Of a stretch of 64,000 bases of DNA, positions 54,846 to 63,082 are shown piece by piece. The notes beneath the pieces are model-generated. The model was not told the origin of the DNA. It searched no databases and was given only the letters and a program-made list of their open reading frames with translations. The translations under genes and the position numbers were made by a program. The stretch covers positions 2,525,001 to 2,589,000 of the forward strand of contig NZ_CAKAKE010000001.1 in NCBI RefSeq assembly GCF_916618915.1. Reading direction: 5' to 3'. This DNA is from Stenotrophomonas sp. Marseille-Q4652. Lineage in GTDB: Bacteria > Pseudomonadota > Gammaproteobacteria > Xanthomonadales > Xanthomonadaceae. The first letter of the stretch is position 1. Each line of letters starts with the position of its first letter.

Positions 54846-56368
54846 TGCGTTGTTCCGCTCGGATCATGGGAGGAAACCTCGTCCGGAAGGCTTGCCACCA
54901 GATCCGGATGAAGATCGAAAGGTTCTGTCGCGAGAAGCTGCCTGCGGGCAAGTTCCGGAGACATCCCCTTGAGGGTTATGAGGTTGCGATAGAAGACAAG
55001 CAGGACCTGCATCACCTCGGAAGAAGGTGTGGAGGTGAAGCCGGCCCTTGCCTGTTCACCTGATTCGGCCGTATCCAGCCAGATGCGCTGGACAGGAATC
55101 GTCTCCTCAAGGACTCGGAGCATTGCTTCGACACGCTCCGCGGTATCCCCCTCCCTCTCCAGCAGTGGCTGCACGGCCGGATGGGAGCGGTCTACGAGGT
55201 ACTTCCTTCCAGACGTGAGGTCCTTCGAGATCCAGACAGGAGCAACCTCCTCACTGCGACCCACGGAGGTATTGGACTGGGCGCGGTGCAGGAATACCCT
55301 CCTCGCCCGCTCCCGCGCATCCTCGGCAAGCCGCGTCAGCTGGTCGCGCAATCTCACAGGTGGGTGCGCGGTCGACTTCCGTATGTCGATCTTCCAGTCC
55401 GTATCCGAGGAGTTCGGTATGTCGAGCCGGATGCGGGCCAGCCTGTGGGACTCGTCCTTCGACCATGAGCGACCACGTCCCAAGCCAAGCCAGCTGCCCG
55501 GAACCAGAAGCCGCCGCCCCCGGTACACATAGAACCCCTGCTGGGACGACCAGCCATCCGGCCCGCCAGCCTCGAGAAACTCCTTGTCTGTCATCCGATC
55601 CTTGTGCGGAAGCACATGGGTACGGGCGTAGACCTTCCAGCCCGCTGCACCGATCGGTACCTCTGGTGAGCGCCACGTTGCCGGATGCCAGGTCAGGAAC
55701 GGATCCCATGCCCGGACCTTCCGACCATTGACGCGCAGCTCAACCGAAGAGCCACTTCCGTCAAGGAACCGATGGAAAACCATGCCCAGATGGCGTTCAA
55801 CCCGATCGATCAGATCCAGGAAGTCCTGATCCTTGAAGCCGCTCGAGACGATCCTGTCCAGGACCTCCCACAGGACGATCGTTCCGTGCTCCTTCTGATC
55901 AAGAGATGCGATCCTGTCCCTGGAGCCGTTGTCCGGGCCCTCCAGAAGAAGCCAGTCCCCTCCGGCCTCATTCGCCAGGAAGTCCAGATCCCAGCGCAGG
56001 CAGCTGCTGTTGCGATACCTGCGGCTCGCAACTGTCAGACGTCGGCACTGCGAGAAGGACGCGGTCTTGAGTCCCATTCCGAATCTGCCAAGGTCGGAAG
56101 AGCTCCGCTCCACAAGTGGATTCCGTTCGGCGAGTCTCATCGCCTGATCGAGCTCGGGATCGGTCATTCCATGACCATCGTCGCCAATGGCGATCCAGCT
56201 CTCGCCGCCATTCCAGTGGAAGTCGACGTCAATCCTCTTCGCGCCTGCGGATATGCTGTTGTCGATGAGGTCGGCAAGGGCCGACTCGGTCGTATAGCCA
56301 AGCCCTCTCAGGGCCTCGATCGTCCCATCGGCCCTCGGCGGCGCACTCCTTGTCATGTATCCCTTCAT
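54842..56368 (-). CDS. GHL-type (MORC/Hsp90/MutL-like) ATPase
   Basis: A 508-residue protein with an N-terminal GHKL ATPase: [19 protein letters not shown] at residues 28-46 holds the catalytic Glu and Mg-binding Asn, IGDDGHGM at 61-68 is the second motif and [14 protein letters not shown] at 93-106 is the ATP lid. A ribosomal-S5-like second domain and a C-terminal helical part follow. The pattern matches bacterial MORC-type proteins, thought to act as ATP-gated DNA clamps. The ATG at 56368 overlaps the sigma-factor stop by 4 nt; ATG 56356 has a better ribosome site (AAGGG) and may be the true start. Confidence 0.88.
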   Translation of the reverse strand: MKGYMTRSAPPRADGTIEALRGLGYTTESALADLIDNSISAGAKRIDVDFHWNGGESWIAIGDDGHGMTDPELDQAMRLAERNPLVERSSSDLGRFGMGLKTASFSQCRRLTVASRRYRNSSCLRWDLDFLANEAGGDWLLLEGPDNGSRDRIASLDQKEHGTIVLWEVLDRIVSSGFKDQDFLDLIDRVERHLGMVFHRFLDGSGSSVELRVNGRKVRAWDPFLTWHPATWRSPEVPIGAAGWKVYARTHVLPHKDRMTDKEFLEAGGPDGWSSQQGFYVYRGRRLLVPGSWLGLGRGRSWSKDESHRLARIRLDIPNSSDTDWKIDIRKSTAHPPVRLRDQLTRLAEDARERARRVFLHRAQSNTSVGRSEEVAPVWISKDLTSGRKYLVDRSHPAVQPLLEREGDTAERVEAMLRVLEETIPVQRIWLDTAESGEQARAGFTSTPSSEVMQVLLVFYRNLITLKGMSPELARRQLLATEPFDLHPDLVASLPDEVSSHDPSGTTQ

Positions 56369-58479
56369 TCCACAGTCGCTCCGTCGGGCTTCTTCTGGCT
56401 CAACTTGTAGGCAGCCAGAACTTCACTGCGTGCCGGATGCCTCAACACGCTTAGAGCCTTGGCCTCGATCTGCCTGATCCGCTCACGCGTCACGTTGAAC
56501 AGGCGTCCCACCTCTTCGAGGGTCTTCTCGTTGCCATCAATGAGCCCGAAGCGGTGACAGATCACAGCCGCCTGCTTTTCTGAAAGATCCGACACGCAGG
56601 CCCGTACCGTCTTGACCAGCCCCCATTCCATCGCCACGTCCTCAGGCCCCGGACACTGGTCAGGGAAGGACATGGCCTCCTCGTACACCCCTGTTCCATC
56701 GTCGTAGCTTCCGGGCTCGGAGACCAGTGCAAGGGCCTTCCGCACCTCGGCGACGCTCATCTGGCTCTTGCGGGCGAGGTTCTCTACGGCGACGTCCGCG
56801 GCACGATCCGCACCCTCCGCCCTTGCAACAGCGTCCAGCTTTGTCCGCTTCTCAAGCATGTGGACCGGAATCCTGATCATCCGCCCCTTGTCCGCGATCG
56901 CCCGGGTGATCGCCTGGCGGATCCACCAGGTGCCATATGTTGAGAACTTCGTGCCTCGCGAGAAGTCGAACTTGTCGATGCCACGCATGAGTCCCAGGCA
57001 CCCCTCCTGGATCAGATCCGTCCTGGGCAGCGGCGACCAGTAGTACTTGTTGGCGATCGATGCAACGAGCCGCAGATTGGCCTCGACCATCTCGCTCGTC
57101 AGATGGTCAAGCCTTGCTACCGCCGCATCCAGTTGTGCGCAATGGTTCCCCGCTGTTTCCACCGCGGACCTGATCCATCTGATGCCCGACCCTGTCAGCT
57201 GAAGATCCTGGATCAGTACGACAAGGACATGCTCGCGCTCGGAACCATCAGTTAGGGCGCCCGCCCGTTCTACTATTTCCCGGATGGACCCATGGATTGC
57301 CCTGAACTGCTCGGCATCGCCGCCTGCAGCGTCTGGTTCCCCGTCTCCATCCCGCTCCTCGTCATCTGACAAGGCTTCCGGAGCAGTGGCTGCCGGGGAC
57401 GCAAACTCCTCCGACGCCTGCGTGGATGCATCCATACGACTGATGCTTCCAACCCGCAGCTCCCCTGAAGCAATGGCCTTCTCCATTCCAAGGAGCGCAT
57501 CCAGAGCTTCAGGGTCTCTGGCTATTGCACGGCATCCATCTGCGATAGCCGCCGCGATCAGGCGGCCGATCCGCTGTTCTCCGTCACGATCCAGGATTTC
57601 CGATCGGCCAAGTGCCCGGTTCAGATGGAAGCCCGGGTCATTTCGGCGCGAATCCATCTCGACCATATAACGGTCGGCCACCTCGAGCAGGTCCTCGTCG
57701 ACCTCGTCAAGGTCTTCGATATCGGACTCCGAGCACCACTGCTCATCCTCATCCGCGACAACGACTCCAAGGTCACCGAGAAGCTGCACGAGATGGCGAT
57801 ACATGTCGCCGTCGGATGAGCCCTCCATCCTCCATGCGAGCCTGCGTATGCGCCCAGCCCGGACAAGTCCTTCTGATTGCCCATCCAGTAGCATGGAAGC
57901 GAAGTGGAGCCGTCCATGTTCATCGAATACCGTCCGCCGTGCCTCCAGCTCCTCCACGTCCGGGAGCTCGATACGCAGATCGGACCAGTCGGCGTCGGAA
58001 TCACGTATCCGGAGCGTGGTCAACGCTGCCTGGGACTGGGATACGGAGTTCCGGAGGATCGTGTCATCCTCGGGAACCTTCACATCCTCTTCCACCTCCC
58101 AGCCACCAAACTCCGGAGGTGTCTCCTCTTCTTCGAAGCCCAGACCAGGCTCCACCTTGGGCTGCGATCCGTGGTTCCGCAAAAGGTCTGCAAGCGCGGA
58201 AAAACCTCCACGCTGCGCAATCGCTGCGGCGTCGAGTCCCTCGTCATCGGTGGCCATATGATTGGCGCCATGCGCCAGCAGCAGATGGCACAGCTCAACA
58301 TGCCCCTTCGCTGCGGCCAGCATCAGCAGCGTCCGCCCATGCTGATCCCTGGCCTCGGTACTGCCGCCACCATCGAGATGGGTCTGCACAAGCTCGACGC
58401 TGCCCTGCGAGATCGCAAGGCGCAGAAGGGGCCTGATGACAGGTTGGGATGATCTATGGTCCATTGGTCCTACGTCCAT
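56365..58479 (-). CDS. Ankyrin-RpoD fusion: group 1-like sigma-70 factor in the defence island
   Basis: A 704-residue protein. About three ankyrin repeats span residues 19-105 ([20 protein letters not shown] is the best). After an acidic linker, residues 228-280 resemble region 1.1 and 281-345 region 1.2 (compare [16 protein letters not shown]). Region 2 covers 462-550, including [18 protein letters not shown] and [15 protein letters not shown] with the -10-reading Gln and Thr kept. Region 3 covers 565-600. Region 4 is [20 protein letters not shown], almost the housekeeping -35-reading helix. It should therefore bind RNA polymerase and near-consensus promoters. It lies between the methyltransferase and GHL genes in the same unit. 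A role in island expression, phage sensing or sigma protection is inference. Confidence 0.88.
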   Translation of the reverse strand: MDVGPMDHRSSQPVIRPLLRLAISQGSVELVQTHLDGGGSTEARDQHGRTLLMLAAAKGHVELCHLLLAHGANHMATDDEGLDAAAIAQRGGFSALADLLRNHGSQPKVEPGLGFEEEETPPEFGGWEVEEDVKVPEDDTILRNSVSQSQAALTTLRIRDSDADWSDLRIELPDVEELEARRTVFDEHGRLHFASMLLDGQSEGLVRAGRIRRLAWRMEGSSDGDMYRHLVQLLGDLGVVVADEDEQWCSESDIEDLDEVDEDLLEVADRYMVEMDSRRNDPGFHLNRALGRSEILDRDGEQRIGRLIAAAIADGCRAIARDPEALDALLGMEKAIASGELRVGSISRMDASTQASEEFASPAATAPEALSDDEERDGDGEPDAAGGDAEQFRAIHGSIREIVERAGALTDGSEREHVLVVLIQDLQLTGSGIRWIRSAVETAGNHCAQLDAAVARLDHLTSEMVEANLRLVASIANKYYWSPLPRTDLIQEGCLGLMRGIDKFDFSRGTKFSTYGTWWIRQAITRAIADKGRMIRIPVHMLEKRTKLDAVARAEGADRAADVAVENLARKSQMSVAEVRKALALVSEPGSYDDGTGVYEEAMSFPDQCPGPEDVAMEWGLVKTVRACVSDLSEKQAAVICHRFGLIDGNEKTLEEVGRLFNVTRERIRQIEAKALSVLRHPARSEVLAAYKLSQKKPDGATVE

Positions 58480-58488
58480 TGGTCCTAC
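58459..58488 (-). repeat. 15-bp tandem duplication of a translation start
   Basis: GTCCATTGGTCCTAC occurs twice head to tail (58459-58473 and 58474-58488). Read leftward each unit holds TAGGA, 3 nt, then ATG-GAC, so a ribosome site and start codon are duplicated in frame. The sigma factor may start at ATG 58479 or ATG 58464, five residues apart. Confidence 0.9.
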
Positions 58489-58551
58489 CAGATCATCCCG
58501 GCAGCAAGCCGGGTGCAGAGCTGTTCCAGCGTTCCTTCCCCGTATACATCG

Positions 58552-60147
58552 TCATTCCCCAAGGATCGCCCAGACAACCTTCGCAATCTCACGGGCGATC
58601 ATTGGTGGCACCGCGTTGCCCACCTGCACGTACTGCTGGGTCCTGTTGCCGAGGAATAGATAGTCATCCGGGAACGTCTGGAGCCGCGCGGCCTCGCGGA
58701 CCGTCAGACTCCGGCACTGCCGCTGGTCCCAGTGGATGAAGGCGTGGCCGTCCTTGGAAAGGTGGCTCGTGACCGTGTTCGCCACCCGGTCGCGCCGCTG
58801 GACGCGGAAGCGGTCCGCGAACGCACCGCTTGTCCAGTTCTCGTGGGCTGGCGCAAGTTGTCGCGGGAAATCGTCGCTTGAAGGGGAGCGGCCCTTGGCC
58901 TTGGCGAAGGCGGCACAGAACATGTAGCGCCCCAGGTCGGACTGCATGTGTCCGCGTGTCTCGTGGTTGAGAACGACGGTCTGCCCGGCACTCCGCAGCT
59001 TCTCCGTGAACCAGTTGCCCCCATCACCGTAATCCGCCGAGCTGCGCGGCAACGCGTGCGCTGGCTTCAGCCTTGCAAGCCGGGCGGACACGTCGACCAT
59101 GTTGGAGCCGAGCAGTCTGACAATCCTGTCCCGTTCGGCCTCCATCGCCCTGCGCCACAGCCCGGCGTCATCCGCCTGCCGACTCAGACCACTGCGGAGC
59201 TTTGGCAGGCCGCCCAAGGCTGTCTCGGCCGAGACCTCCGGAACCTTGGGGATGCCCGGGATCTTCGCAATCCTCGGATGAAGGAGGTCCTCGCGGACGC
59301 CCATGATGATGACGCGATGGCGCGCCTGCGGGATACCGTGATCCTCGCAGCGGATGAGGAATGCTGCAGGATCTCCCTCGACAAGCGCGGATGTACGCTC
59401 CGTACCTTCGTCCACATGGATCGGAAGAAGGACATAACGTCCCTCCCTGCCCGTCGCCTGGGAAGATCCGGTCAGTGCGACACGCGGATCGGAGAGGTCA
59501 CGCATGATGGCCGTGAACATCTCATTGTCGCCAACCTTCGACGTCAGGATGCCCTTCACGTTCTCCATGATGAAGACGGCAGGTGAGAATTCCGCGAGGA
59601 TTCCGAGGTACTGCCGGTAGAGGAAGTGCTTGGTTGTGCCCTTGGTCCTGAATCCCCTCACGTTCTGCTGGCGCACCCGCCCAACCACGGAATAGGCCTG
59701 ACAGGGTGGACCACCGATCAGGATCAGCTCGTCGAACTGGTCCTTCACCTTCGAAATCCTGTCAATCAGGATGCTGTTGTCCTTCTCCTCGCCAAGGGTG
59801 AGGTTCAGGGCCTCCTCTTCAGCCTGCCTCCACAGTTCGCTCCACTTCCCGCCGCCGAAATGCACCGAGGGCGGCGCCCCAGTACCCCTCGCAACCTGCT
59901 CAAGATAGGAATAGTAATCCTTCGGAACCTCACCTTCCTGACGGGTCAGAAGGCGGTAGAACGCCCTCAACCGGAGAGTGGCGTGGGCCGATTTCTCCAT
60001 CTCCGCGGATACGGCCAGCTCGAACGGGCGGACGCCCGAGCCCGGGGACGGTTCAAAGCTGCTGAAACCCTCACCCAGCCCACCGGGGCCTGCGAAGATG
60101 TCGATTACTCCGACCGTGTTTCTTTTGCGCTTGGTTGTTGCTAGCAA
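58552..60147 (-). CDS. DNA (cytosine-5) methyltransferase
   Basis: A 531-residue C5 methyltransferase. Motif I is DIFAGPGGLGEGF (16-28), motif IV is GGPPCQAYS with catalytic Cys149, motif VI is MENVKG (194-199), motif VIII is GIPQARHRVIIMG, and motifs IX-X lie in RVANTVTSHL and QYVQVGNAVPPMIAREIA. The gap between motifs I and IV is about 120 residues, longer than in compact enzymes. It begins with TTG at 60147, two codons after a stop, without a ribosome site. It is the first gene of the unit; 72 bp separate it from the sigma factor. The recognition sequence cannot be deduced. Confidence 0.93.
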   Translation of the reverse strand: MLATTKRKRNTVGVIDIFAGPGGLGEGFSSFEPSPGSGVRPFELAVSAEMEKSAHATLRLRAFYRLLTRQEGEVPKDYYSYLEQVARGTGAPPSVHFGGGKWSELWRQAEEEALNLTLGEEKDNSILIDRISKVKDQFDELILIGGPPCQAYSVVGRVRQQNVRGFRTKGTTKHFLYRQYLGILAEFSPAVFIMENVKGILTSKVGDNEMFTAIMRDLSDPRVALTGSSQATGREGRYVLLPIHVDEGTERTSALVEGDPAAFLIRCEDHGIPQARHRVIIMGVREDLLHPRIAKIPGIPKVPEVSAETALGGLPKLRSGLSRQADDAGLWRRAMEAERDRIVRLLGSNMVDVSARLARLKPAHALPRSSADYGDGGNWFTEKLRSAGQTVVLNHETRGHMQSDLGRYMFCAAFAKAKGRSPSSDDFPRQLAPAHENWTSGAFADRFRVQRRDRVANTVTSHLSKDGHAFIHWDQRQCRSLTVREAARLQTFPDDYLFLGNRTQQYVQVGNAVPPMIAREIAKVVWAILGE

Positions 60148-60166
60148 GACTTAGGACTCTGACGAT

Positions 60167-60652
60167 ATGGTTGATGTAATGAGCGCCGTTGATCGCTCAG
60201 CATTGATGTCCCGTATCCGGGGCAAGAACACGGCGCCGGAAGTGCGCCTCCGCAAAATTCTCTGGCGAAAGGGCCTCCGCTACCGCCTTCATGGAGCGCG
60301 GCTTCCCGGCAGACCAGACCTGGTGTTCCCGCGCTGGCGCGCGGCGGTGTTCGTGCACGGCTGCTTCTGGCACCGTCACACCGGATGCCCGCTGTTCCGC
60401 CTGCCGAAGACACGGACCGAGTTCTGGGAAGAGAAGCTTCGCCTCAACCAGCAGAGGGACAGCCGCGCTGTCCACGACCTTGTGGAACGGGGCTGGAAGG
60501 TCGCCGTGGCATGGGAATGTGCCATCCGGTCCGCACCGGAGGCGGTGGGCCGGGAACTGGTTGAATGGATAAGGCATGGGGAAGGCAACATCGCAATCGA
60601 GGCCGATGGCACTACGTGCGCGACACGCGCACTCAAGTGCGCCCGTTCCTGA
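60167..60652 (+). CDS. vsr: Vsr-type (very short patch repair) endonuclease
   Basis: A 161-residue nuclease of the restriction fold that nicks next to T:G mismatches left by deaminated 5-methylcytosine. Vsr hallmarks are MSRIRGKNTAPEVRLRKIL, LPGRPDLVFP with the active-site Asp, VFVHGCFWHRHTGCP with the zinc/active-site His and Cys, TRTEFWEEKL and the closing VAVAWECAIR. ATG 60167 (MVDV) aligns with the E. coli Vsr start (MADV); ATG 60179 is an alternative. It is divergent from the methyltransferase with only 19 bp between the start codons, unlike the overlapping co-directional dcm-vsr pair of E. coli. Confidence 0.93.
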   Translation: MVDVMSAVDRSALMSRIRGKNTAPEVRLRKILWRKGLRYRLHGARLPGRPDLVFPRWRAAVFVHGCFWHRHTGCPLFRLPKTRTEFWEEKLRLNQQRDSRAVHDLVERGWKVAVAWECAIRSAPEAVGRELVEWIRHGEGNIAIEADGTTCATRALKCARS

Positions 60653-60828
60653 GCATACTGTTGCCACGGATCACCCCCCGTCAGAATATACCGCCACTGC
60701 CCTTCAGGACGATAAGACCCAACGGTCTCAGGGCCGGAGATCTCGCCCGGAATACCGTCTCGCGTCCCCCCAGTCCTAGCTCGCGGCAGAAATCCGGCAG
60801 GCAGCGAGCTGATGAGCGCAGCAGCACG

Positions 60829-61022
60829 TACGGTACCAGAGCGGTACCGAGGTCTGACCTCTTTTACGGACATCATCGAATCATCGTCTCTGGCCACGGC
60901 ATCCCGATGGCCTGGACAAGCTGGTCACGCCTGACAAGAAGATCATTCTTCCGGACAACCCGGCTTGGCGCTCCCATCCGACGTACCTGAAGTGGCACAA
61001 AGAGCACTGCTTTAAGCGCTGA
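60829..61022 (+). pseudogene. Possible frameshifted 3' remnant of an unknown gene
   Basis: Frame 1 reads VPRSDLFYGHHRIIVSGHG. One frame over, from about 60903, the text reads GLDKLVTPDKKIILPDNPAW and ends YLKWHKEHCFKR before TGA at 61020-61022. The two pieces together look like protein, with residue composition unlike random high-GC frames, but each is truncated. A decayed cargo gene is the simplest reading. I recognise no family. Confidence 0.3.
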
Positions 61023-61045
61023 CTTCTAATCTTTGACTGAGCAGT

Positions 61046-61071
61046 CTCCGGGCCGCATTCACAGCCCGGAG
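61046..61071. terminator. Hairpin downstream of the M61 peptidase gene
   Basis: CTCCGGGC and GCCCGGAG form an 8-bp perfect stem with a 10-nt loop, 14 nt after the peptidase stop when read leftward. No T-run. It may serve as the chromosomal terminator at the island boundary. Confidence 0.45.
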
Positions 61072-61085
61072 TACGCAATGCTCTC

Positions 61086-63002
61086 TCACTTCCTCGCAGT
61101 AAAGATCGGCGTCAGGTAGTCGCGGGTGCCTTGGATGCGCTCCAGGTGCGGGTAGCGCAGGCCGTCGTGGTAGTCGATCTGCAGGGTGCGGTAGGTATCC
61201 AGCTCCCTGACCAGCAGGGTGATCGGCTCGGCACTGTCCTTGGCCGCGCGCACGGCCTGTTCGAGCTCGTCGCCGCTGTACTGCAGGCCGTTGACCGCGA
61301 CCAGTTGCATGCCGGTGCCGATGCCGGCGTTGAAGGCCGGGCTGTCCCAGCGCACTTCGCCGACCTTGCCGCTGCCGTCCACGCTCACGCCGAGCGAGTA
61401 GATGAAGTTGGCGCCGCGGCCCTTGCCCACGGCCTTCTGGTAGGCGCTGGGCTTGTCGCGGTAGACCAGACGCCAGCCGCTGGCCTCGATGCCGGCGGTC
61501 AGCCCGACGCGGCCCTCGACGCGGTCGCGCAGGAAGCTCTCCCAGTCGCCGGTGGGCTGGATCTTCTCCAGCGTGGCGACCACGTCGTCGAAGGTGTAGG
61601 TGTCCGGGCGTTCCCACACGCCATCGTCCTGGCCGAAGAAGGCGCGGGCGAAGTCATCCAGGCTGCGCTTACCGCCGCTGAGCTGGCGCAGGCGCACGTC
61701 GGCCTCCAGCCACAGCATCTGCCCGCCCTGGTAGTAGTCCTCGCTCATCTGGTAGTTGCGGTAGGGCTTGGGCTTGCGGCGGGCGATCACCGGGTCGTTG
61801 GTGGTGTCGCCCATCGAGCGCCATTCCAGACCCGGGCGGTTGTCGGCATAGGTGGCGGCGACCAGCGCCAGCGCATCGCGCGAGGCCTCCATCGGGCGCA
61901 GCCCGGCACGGGCGGTCAGCACGTTGCCCCAGTACTGGGTCTGGCCTTCGTAGACCCACAGCAGGCTGCCCTGCATCGGCACGTTGTAGTGCGGCGTGGT
62001 CAGGTCGGCCGGGCGGCGGTACTTGCCGTCCCAGGAGTGGGCGTACTCGTGGCCGAGCAGGTCGGTGCTGCCGATCTTGGCGTCCCAGCCGCTGAAGTAG
62101 TCCCGGTCCTCGGTGTTCTCGCTGGAGCGCTGGTGCTCCAGGCCGATGCCGCCGAGCTGGCTGGTGACGGCGAACAGGAAGTCGTAGTGGTCGTAGTGCT
62201 CGGCGCCGAACAGCCTGCGCGCCTGCTCGATGAGCTTGCGGTGCTGCTCGATGTGCTCGGGCTTGGCGTCCAGGTCCTTGGCGCGGTCGGCGAACACGTT
62301 CAGGCGCACCGGGCGGGTGCCGGGAGCGGACAGCTCGATGGTGCGGGCGTGGCGGCCGGCGAACACCGGCGAGTCGACCAGGATCTCGAGGTTGGCCGGC
62401 ACGTAGTGCACGGTGTCGCCGTCGCGGCGGGCCTGCGGCAGCGCGCTGGCCGCTTCCCAGCCGGCCGGGTAACGCACGCTGGCTTGGTAGGTGATGGCGC
62501 TGGCGGCGTGGCCGGCCGGGTACAGCACCATCGCGTTCCACTGCAGGTTGAGCAGGTTGGGGGTCATCACCGTGCGGCCCTGGGCCGAATCGGTCGGGCT
62601 GAGGAACTGGTAGTCCATCTGCAGCTCGGTGACGCCCTCGGGCACGCGCACGTTGAAGGTGTAGACGTCCAGCGGATCGCGCTGCCAGTCCAGGCGCTGG
62701 CCGTTGGCGCTGATCACTAGGCCGGCGAGCTTCTCGATCTGGCCGGTAGGCGAGTGGTTGCCCGGCAGCCAGGCCGGATAGTGGAAGCGGCGCTCACCGG
62801 CACTGACTGGCACGGTCTGGCGCACCGAGAACACGCGCTGGCCGAGGTTGGTGGCATCGATCTCGAGCCGGACCGTGCCCGGGTAGGCGGCCTGGCTGAT
62901 CTCCACGCCGCGCGCGTCGACCGTTACCGCTGCCGGCGTCGCCTGCACCCCACCGGCGCCCATCAAGGCCAGCGCCAGTACCGTCCACTGCAATCCCCGC
63001 AT
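61086..63002 (-). CDS. M61-family metallopeptidase (glycyl aminopeptidase type)
   Basis: A 638-residue secreted peptidase. The signal peptide is VLALALMGAGGVQATPAA. The zinc motif HEXXH is in DLLGHEYAHSWDGKYRRP, with the downstream Glu in LLWVYEGQTQYWGN, as in M61 enzymes. A C-terminal PDZ domain contains GRGANFIYSLGVSVDG and DSPAFNAGIGTGMQLVAVNG. M61 members remove N-terminal Gly or Ala from peptides. ATG 63002 begins the signal peptide. It is the first chromosomal gene right of the island. Confidence 0.9.
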   Translation of the reverse strand: MRGLQWTVLALALMGAGGVQATPAAVTVDARGVEISQAAYPGTVRLEIDATNLGQRVFSVRQTVPVSAGERRFHYPAWLPGNHSPTGQIEKLAGLVISANGQRLDWQRDPLDVYTFNVRVPEGVTELQMDYQFLSPTDSAQGRTVMTPNLLNLQWNAMVLYPAGHAASAITYQASVRYPAGWEAASALPQARRDGDTVHYVPANLEILVDSPVFAGRHARTIELSAPGTRPVRLNVFADRAKDLDAKPEHIEQHRKLIEQARRLFGAEHYDHYDFLFAVTSQLGGIGLEHQRSSENTEDRDYFSGWDAKIGSTDLLGHEYAHSWDGKYRRPADLTTPHYNVPMQGSLLWVYEGQTQYWGNVLTARAGLRPMEASRDALALVAATYADNRPGLEWRSMGDTTNDPVIARRKPKPYRNYQMSEDYYQGGQMLWLEADVRLRQLSGGKRSLDDFARAFFGQDDGVWERPDTYTFDDVVATLEKIQPTGDWESFLRDRVEGRVGLTAGIEASGWRLVYRDKPSAYQKAVGKGRGANFIYSLGVSVDGSGKVGEVRWDSPAFNAGIGTGMQLVAVNGLQYSGDELEQAVRAAKDSAEPITLLVRELDTYRTLQIDYHDGLRYPHLERIQGTRDYLTPIFTARK

Positions 63003-63082
63003 CCTGCTGTCCCCGAAATGGAAAGACCCGATGGTGACCCAAGCGGCGCTGCTGCGACATGGGTCGAAGGGCATGGACGCGC

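Larger units (their letters stand above)
49179..60652. other. Defence-type accessory island (Dcm-Vsr-sigma-GHL-Z1-PDDEXK-AIPR)
   Basis: Seven genes, six of them in one leftward unit with overlaps of 4-14 nt, of visibly lower G+C than the flanks: hand counts give 48% for 54061-54120 and 60% for 57841-57900 against 80% for 47041-47100. The set combines a 5-methylcytosine methyltransferase, Vsr-type nuclease, MORC/MutL-like GHL ATPase, Z1 helicase, PD-(D/E)XK protein and AIPR protein. GHL-Z1-methylase-Vsr operons were described from comparative genomics as restriction-modification-like systems (Iyer, Abhiman and Aravind, on MORC origins). No integrase, tRNA or direct repeat marks the ends, so how it moved is unknown. 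Confidence 0.85.
60653..61085. other. Right edge of the island (433 bp, no intact gene)
   Basis: No intact gene is supported here. It holds a possible decayed gene end at 60829-61022 and a hairpin at 61046-61071. No tRNA, attachment-site repeat or inverted repeat matching the left side (48976-49178, also empty) was found by eye. Confidence 0.6.

Noticed and set aside
60565..60990. 141-codon + strand frame overlapping the vsr end
   Set aside because: The first two thirds have no protein-like character and no ribosome site; only the short stretch near 60829-60909 reads plausibly and is reported as part of a possible remnant.
48976..61085. Attachment-site direct repeats or a tRNA at the island ends
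   Set aside because: The short edge regions were compared by eye and no shared repeat or tRNA-like fold was seen; a computed repeat search could still find one.
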